Source: 13-1-40CM-70-15 sp964641215 | GTDB taxonomy: Bacteria > Gemmatimonadota > Gemmatimonadetes > Gemmatimonadales > GWC2-71-9 | Length of the DNA: 9,396 nt | Assembly: GCA_964641215.1 (NCBI GenBank) | Contig: CAZXKD010000112.1 | Span: 1-9,396 of the forward strand | Reading direction: 5' to 3' | In this document: positions 5,556 through 9,396 of the stretch, piece after piece | Layout of the letters: every line of letters starts with the position of its first letter | How positions within the stretch are numbered: position 1 is the first letter of the stretch | Notes under the pieces: generated by a model | Told to the model about the DNA's origin: nothing | Seen by the model: the letters and a program-made list of their open reading frames with translations, nothing else | The model's database searches: none | Translations under genes and position numbers: made by a program

Positions 5556-7700
5556 CTACAGATTGTCGATTTGCGCGCGCAGCTGGTCGAGCAGGGGGCG
5601 CTGTGCCTCCGCGTCCCGACCCAGGGCGCGCTCCGCGGCCCCGAGGGCCCGCCGGGCGGTGCGGGCCGTCCCCGCTGCGACGGCAGCCCGGACGACGCCG
5701 ATCGCGGCGTCGAACGCGGGGTGTCCCGGCTCCACCTTGGCGAGCAGCTCCACGCACAGCACGCGCGCCTCGAGGTCCGCGGCGTCACGCGTGGCGAGGA
5801 CCGCGATGGCGCGCCGGCGCAGCGTCTGTCGCTGGCCCGCCGTCAGGCACTCCCCCCGGACCGCCTCGGCGATGAGCGGCGCGACGAACGCATAGCGGCG
5901 ACCGTCGAAGGTGACGAGCTGACGGCGCTCCAGCGCCACGAGCGCGTCGTCCACCCCGGCGCGCGGCAGGTCGGCGAGTGTCGCGATCAGATCGAGATCG
6001 AGCGACACACCGCCGATGCTCGCCGCACAAGCGACGCGACGGCCTGCCTCGTCCAGCTCCGCGATACGCGCGGCGATGGAGGCCCGCGCCAGCCCCGGCA
6101 GCGTGATGGGAAGCGGCGTTTCGAAGGTGCGACGCGGCGGCGGCCACGCCACGAAGTCTCCCCGCAGGTGGTCGATGCGCCGCAAGCCTCCCAACAACGT
6201 GACCACGAAAAACGGATTGCCGCCGGCCTCAAAGTGCAGGCGCCGGGCCAGGCGATCCCGCTCGTCCTCGGTCTGGCACCATGGCGCGAGCGGCCCGACC
6301 AGGGCGCGGATCTCCCCATCCGTCAACGGGGAAAGCTGCACGCTGGCGCCGCGGAGGCGTCGCCCGATCTCGCCAGCGAGCCCCCGCAGCTCGGCGGACA
6401 GAGGGTCGTCGCGGTCCGACACGGTCAACAGCAGGAACGCCGGCAGGCTGCGCAACGGCTCGACGGCCGCGGCCAGGACGCCGAGCGTCGCCCGGTCGGA
6501 CCAGTGCGCGTCGTCGATCGCGAGCGCGATCGGGGATTCCTCCCCGACCGCACGGATCACGGCTGCGAGCGCGGCGGCGACATCGGCCGCTTCTCGGGGC
6601 GCCCGCGGCGGAAACCGGTCCGCGAGCTCGGGGAGCAACCACGCCAGCACACCCAGCGCGTCGGCGGGGGCAGCCGTGAGACCGGGGGCGGCGTGGAGTC
6701 CGGCCCGCAGCAGCAGCCGCAGCGTGCTCCACGGAGCGTCGTGGTCGCTCGGCAGCGGCCGCGCGCTCGCCACCACCGCGCCTTCGAGGGCCAGCCGCTC
6801 GACGCACTCGGTCAGGAGACGCGTCCGACCCATGCCCGGCGGGCCCGTGATCAGCAACGTGCGCGGGCCGTCGGCGAGGCCGGCGGCGAGCTGCTCGAGC
6901 ACCTCCCGGTGGAGACTCTCCCGTCCGACCAGCGGCGGCTCGGGATCCGCTTCGCTCGCCCGGGGCGGCCGCCACGACTGCTTCCGGATGCGCTCGCTCA
7001 AAGCGGCCAGGGCCCGGCTCGGCTGCTCGCCGACGCCGGCGGCGAGACGTGTCGCGAACTCGTGAAAGACCGCCAACGCGCCGGGGGCATCGCCGGCGAG
7101 CGCCACCGCGCGCATCAGGAGGCGCGCCGCCGGCTCGCCGTACGGATGGAGGACGAGCGCGCGACGCGCGAGGTCTTGCGCATCGGCAAACCTGGAGGCG
7201 GCGAGCCGCCGCTCGCCGGCGGCGACCAGGGCGGCGGCGGTGAGGGTGCGGTAGCGCTCCCGCTCTTGCGTCATCCAGTCGTCGAATTCCGGTGCTTCGT
7301 CGACGTGGAATCCCTCGAGAAAGTCGCCTTTCAAGAGCGGCACGACGTCGTCGCGTGGGGATTCGGTGGCGGCGGCGAGCCGCAGCGCATCGACACGGAG
7401 CCCTTCCTCGCTCAGGGCGAGGGCATCCGCCTCCGTGCGCAGCCGGTCTTCACCGAGCGCCCGGCGCAGGCGCAACACCGCCTGGTTGAGGGAGTGGCGG
7501 GCTTCGGCCTGGGGTCGCTCGGGCCACAGGATGCCGAGCAGGTGGTCGCGGGTCCGGCGCCGACTCGGGGAAAGGGCGAGGTAGACGAGGAGGGCCAGGT
7601 GCTTGCGCCACAGGACCTCGGGCGGCGCGGCACGGCCGTCTACGAGGGCCGTGGGGGGGCCGAGACAAATGAGCTCCAGGCGCGAGAGGGTCGCGGCCAT
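5556..7700 (-). CDS. SARP/BTAD-type STAND ATPase transcriptional regulator
   Basis: This 714-residue cytoplasmic regulator has three parts. Residues 6-97 are an OmpR-like winged helix (WRKHLALLVYLAL, GILWPERPQAEARHSLNQAV). Residues 100-240 are a bacterial transcriptional activation (BTAD) domain with helical repeats. Residues 257-520 are a STAND/AAA-type NTPase: LVGRE entry motif, Walker A GPPGMGRT (286-293), Walker B LAIDDAHW (Asp396-Asp397) and the GGNPFF sensor motif (493-498). A short helical C-terminal region follows, without the long TPR array of AfsR-like proteins. The invariant Walker A lysine is Arg292 (codon CGG). ATG 7700 is chosen because it starts the winged helix; the open frame continues upstream only as a shadow of efp. 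It lies 14 bases after the efp stop, so the two are co-transcribed. Such proteins sense ligands or partners and activate nearby or secondary-metabolism genes; the target is unknown. Confidence 0.85.
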   Translation of the reverse strand: MAATLSRLELICLGPPTALVDGRAAPPEVLWRKHLALLVYLALSPSRRRTRDHLLGILWPERPQAEARHSLNQAVLRLRRALGEDRLRTEADALALSEEGLRVDALRLAAATESPRDDVVPLLKGDFLEGFHVDEAPEFDDWMTQERERYRTLTAAALVAAGERRLAASRFADAQDLARRALVLHPYGEPAARLLMRAVALAGDAPGALAVFHEFATRLAAGVGEQPSRALAALSERIRKQSWRPPRASEADPEPPLVGRESLHREVLEQLAAGLADGPRTLLITGPPGMGRTRLLTECVERLALEGAVVASARPLPSDHDAPWSTLRLLLRAGLHAAPGLTAAPADALGVLAWLLPELADRFPPRAPREAADVAAALAAVIRAVGEESPIALAIDDAHWSDRATLGVLAAAVEPLRSLPAFLLLTVSDRDDPLSAELRGLAGEIGRRLRGASVQLSPLTDGEIRALVGPLAPWCQTEDERDRLARRLHFEAGGNPFFVVTLLGGLRRIDHLRGDFVAWPPPRRTFETPLPITLPGLARASIAARIAELDEAGRRVACAASIGGVSLDLDLIATLADLPRAGVDDALVALERRQLVTFDGRRYAFVAPLIAEAVRGECLTAGQRQTLRRRAIAVLATRDAADLEARVLCVELLAKVEPGHPAFDAAIGVVRAAVAAGTARTARRALGAAERALGRDAEAQRPLLDQLRAQIDNL

Positions 7701-7714
7701 CTGGCGTCCGCCGG

Positions 7715-8272
7715 TTACTTGGCCCTTTCCAGATACACGCCACTCCTCGGATCCACGCGGACCGTCTCCCCCTCGCTGATGAAGTCCGGCACCTGGACGG
7801 TCACCCCGTTGGAGAGCTTGGCAGGCTTGGTGCTCGCCGTCTTGGTGGCGCTGCGCATCACGGGCGAAGTCTGCACCACCTTGAGCTCGATCACCGACGG
7901 CAGCTCGATGCCGATCGGCTTGCCGTCCAACCACTCCACCTGGACGTGCATCTCGGGCTGCAGCCACTCCGCCTGCTCCCCGATCGCCTCGTTGCTCAGC
8001 GTGTATTGCTCGTAGTTGTTCGTGTCCATGACATGGACACCGGAAGCGTCCCGATAGAGCACCTGGAACTCCTTGGTCTCGATCTGGGCTTCGTCCAGGA
8101 AGTCTGTGGCGCTGAGCCGAGTGTCGAAGGTGTTTCCGGTGACCAGGTTGCGGAGCCGCACTTGCACGAAGGCCCGGAGATTGCCGGGCGTGCGGTGGGT
8201 GAACTCCATGACGCGGCACGGCTGTCCTTCGATCAGGATGACGTGCCCGCGGCGAATGTCGGTGGCCTTCAT
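7715..8272 (-). CDS. efp: Elongation factor P
   Basis: EF-P binds between the P and E sites of the ribosome and relieves stalling on proline stretches. At 185 residues the protein is normal length, with all three domains: an N-terminal KOW-like domain (1-62), an OB domain with the EF-P signature region (about 65-126), and a C-terminal OB domain (about 129-185, PAKLSNGVTVQVPDFISEGE). The tip loop reads HRTPGNLRAF (26-35). Where E. coli has the modified Lys34 (PGKGQAF), this protein has Asn31, with Arg33 two residues on. No earP, epmA or epmB modification gene is in the window. The ATG at 8272 gives the family N-terminus (MKATDIRRG) and follows GGAAG with a short gap. It is the first gene of a two-gene operon with the SARP/STAND regulator and diverges from the YpdA-like gene. 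Confidence 0.95.
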   Translation of the reverse strand: MKATDIRRGHVILIEGQPCRVMEFTHRTPGNLRAFVQVRLRNLVTGNTFDTRLSATDFLDEAQIETKEFQVLYRDASGVHVMDTNNYEQYTLSNEAIGEQAEWLQPEMHVQVEWLDGKPIGIELPSVIELKVVQTSPVMRSATKTASTKPAKLSNGVTVQVPDFISEGETVRVDPRSGVYLERAK

Positions 8273-8323
8273 TGCTTCCAGTACTCCACGACGGATGATG
8301 ACGCTCGGGGCTGCGGCGGGTGG

Positions 8324-8351
8324 AAGATAAACGGGGGCCGAAGGGGGTCAA
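8324..8351 (-). promoter_or_regulatory. Candidate sigma70-type promoter of efp
   Basis: On the minus strand TTGACC (8351-8346, five of six consensus positions) is followed after 16 bases by TATCTT (8329-8324, four of six). Transcription would start near 8317, giving a leader of about 45 bases before the efp ATG. It lies in the 134-base gap shared with the divergent flavoprotein gene and uses the same -10 word and spacer length as the promoter at 1710-1737. Confidence 0.55.
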
Positions 8352-8406
8352 CCAGCCCGGCGCTGCGCCTGTACCGGGGGCGGCTTTCCCGATAGGTTCT
8401 CCGGCC

Positions 8407-9387
8407 ATGACCGAGCTGCAGACCGACGAGGACGTGCTCATTGCTGGCGCGGGGCCGATCGGGCTCGCCTGCGCCATCTCCGCGCGCCGCCGCGCCCTCC
8501 GGCCGCTGGTCGTCGACGGGGGCGCCATCGTTCACTCCATCGCCCGGTGCCCCATCGGCATGACCTTCTTCACTACGCCCGAAAAGCTCGAAATCGGCGA
8601 CCACCCGCTGGCCTGCGCCGGCCAGAAGCCCACTCGGGAAGAGGCGTTGATGTACTATCGCGGCGTGGTGCGGACGGAGGATCTCCGCGTCCGGACCTAC
8701 ACTCGACTGACCGGCGCGCGCGCCGACCGCGGCACGATCGAGGCGGAGCTCGAGACGCGCCGTGGCCCGGAGCGCCTGCGCTGTCGTCGCCTGATCCTCG
8801 CCACCGGGTACTTCGACCACCCCAACATGCTCGGCGTCCCCGGAGAGGAGCACCCGCACGTGAGCCACTACTTCGACGAAGCGCATCCGAGCTGCGGGCG
8901 CGACGTGGTGGTCGTCGGCGGCAAGAACTCCGCCGCGGAGGCGGCGCTGGAGCTGTTCCGCGCCGGCGCGCGCGTCACCCTCGTGCATCGCCGCGCCCAG
9001 CTGGGCGAGACCATCAAGTACTGGGTCCGGCCGGACATCGAGAACCGCATCAAGGCCGGCGAGATCGCGGGGCGCTTCAACGCCGCGGTGCGGCGCATCG
9101 AGCAGGGCTGCGTGATCATCGCGCACGGCCGGAAGGAAGAAGCGTTGCCTGCCGACCGGGTCTATGCCCTGACCGGCTACCACCCCGACTTCGACCTGTT
9201 CCGCCGCCTGGGTATCCGACTCGATGCGCAGACGCTGCGGCCCGATTGTGACCCCGCCACCCTCGAGACCAACGTCCCGGGGGTGTACATGGCGGGCAGC
9301 ATCACCCGTGGTCGGGCGATCTCCGAGGTCTTCATCGAGAACGGCCGCTTTGACGGCGAGAAGATCTTCGGGCAGAATAGGGCGTGA
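8407..9387 (+). CDS. ypdA: YpdA-family FAD/NAD(P) oxidoreductase (putative bacillithiol disulfide reductase)
   Basis: This 326-residue flavoprotein has a thioredoxin-reductase-like fold. The FAD-binding motif is GAGPIGLACAI (14-24). The family block PIGMTFFTTPEKLEIG (49-64) and KPTREEALMYYR (74-85) are near-diagnostic of YpdA. The NAD(P) domain has GGKNSAAEAALEL (171-183) and the VHRR phosphate-binding motif (193-196); the end carries GYHPDFDLF and PGVYMAGSI for FAD. The CxxC redox pair of thioredoxin reductase is absent. YpdA (Bdr) reduces bacillithiol disulfide with NADPH in Firmicutes; the Cys of the GGGPCG motif reported for S. aureus YpdA is Ile18 here, so the exact substrate is uncertain. 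ATG 8407 is chosen because the Rossmann motif follows immediately; upstream frame is not conserved-looking. It has no clear Shine-Dalgarno; TAGGTT at 8393-8398 could be a -10 for a near-leaderless mRNA. No bacillithiol synthesis gene is visible. Confidence 0.88.
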   Translation: MTELQTDEDVLIAGAGPIGLACAISARRRALRPLVVDGGAIVHSIARCPIGMTFFTTPEKLEIGDHPLACAGQKPTREEALMYYRGVVRTEDLRVRTYTRLTGARADRGTIEAELETRRGPERLRCRRLILATGYFDHPNMLGVPGEEHPHVSHYFDEAHPSCGRDVVVVGGKNSAAEAALELFRAGARVTLVHRRAQLGETIKYWVRPDIENRIKAGEIAGRFNAAVRRIEQGCVIIAHGRKEEALPADRVYALTGYHPDFDLFRRLGIRLDAQTLRPDCDPATLETNVPGVYMAGSITRGRAISEVFIENGRFDGEKIFGQNRA

Positions 9388-9396
9388 CCCTCACCC

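Noticed and set aside
5571..8015. 814-codon open frame on the plus strand
   Set aside because: It lies antisense to the regulator and efp, whose minus-strand products have clear domain motifs. Its translation is low-complexity Arg/Gly/Pro/Gln-rich, typical of a GC-rich shadow frame.
7701..8528. Upstream extension of the regulator frame over efp, giving a 990-residue product
   Set aside because: The extra 276 codons are another frame of efp and its promoter. The winged helix begins right after the ATG at 7700.
8407..9387. Thioredoxin reductase
   Set aside because: The CxxC redox pair is absent, while the MTFFTTPEKLEIG and KPTREEA blocks are characteristic of YpdA.

Overview
The window is high-GC bacterial chromosome (about two thirds G+C by eye). 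It is densely coded, with eight genes on both strands, no mobile element and no CRISPR array. The mix of genes suggests a soil or environmental bacterium from a phylum such as Gemmatimonadota or Acidobacteriota: bacterial Ku, a YpdA-type flavoprotein, an EF-P with a PGNLRAF tip, a large SARP-like STAND regulator, a coiled-coil lipoprotein, and a heptamer GCTGAC-type tandem repeat. The phylum is an inference from gene content and was not tested by any search.

Left part (1-2196, + strand): the window opens inside a Ku gene for non-homologous end joining. A MerR-type helix-turn-helix protein fused to TPR repeats follows, with a short heptamer tandem repeat at the junction. A small three-helix membrane protein of the DUF5684 type comes next, with its own candidate promoter and strong ribosome binding site. 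Homopurine/homopyrimidine tracts flank that gene on both sides.

Middle part (2225-5511): a DUF72 (YecE-like) gene on the minus strand diverges from a two-nuclease gene on the plus strand. The latter combines a Cas4/RecB-like PD-(D/E)XK domain with four possible Fe-S cysteines and a DUF2779 domain that looks like a DEDDy exonuclease. The 63-bp gap between the two genes is bounded by a perfect inverted 7-mer abutting both start codons, and can be read as two back-to-back promoters giving leaderless mRNAs. After the nuclease comes a 143-bp gap with chained palindromes and a CRP/FNR-like box, then a coiled-coil outer-membrane lipoprotein. A perfect 14-bp hairpin separates this gene from the next, convergent operon.

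Right part (5520-9396): efp (elongation factor P) and a SARP/BTAD-STAND regulator form a two-gene minus-strand operon. The regulator's Walker A lysine is replaced by arginine, and EF-P has Asn where the modified Lys/Arg normally sits. Divergent from efp is a complete YpdA-like FAD/NAD(P) oxidoreductase.

Taken together, Ku and the two-nuclease protein give the left half a DNA-repair or DNA-processing flavour, though no ligase (LigD) is visible. The right half is housekeeping (translation, thiol redox) next to a large signalling regulator. I see no clear-cut defence cassette. The best candidates for something undescribed are the two-nuclease protein with its mirror-image divergent promoter, the Ku-linked HTH-TPR protein, and the efp-regulator operon.
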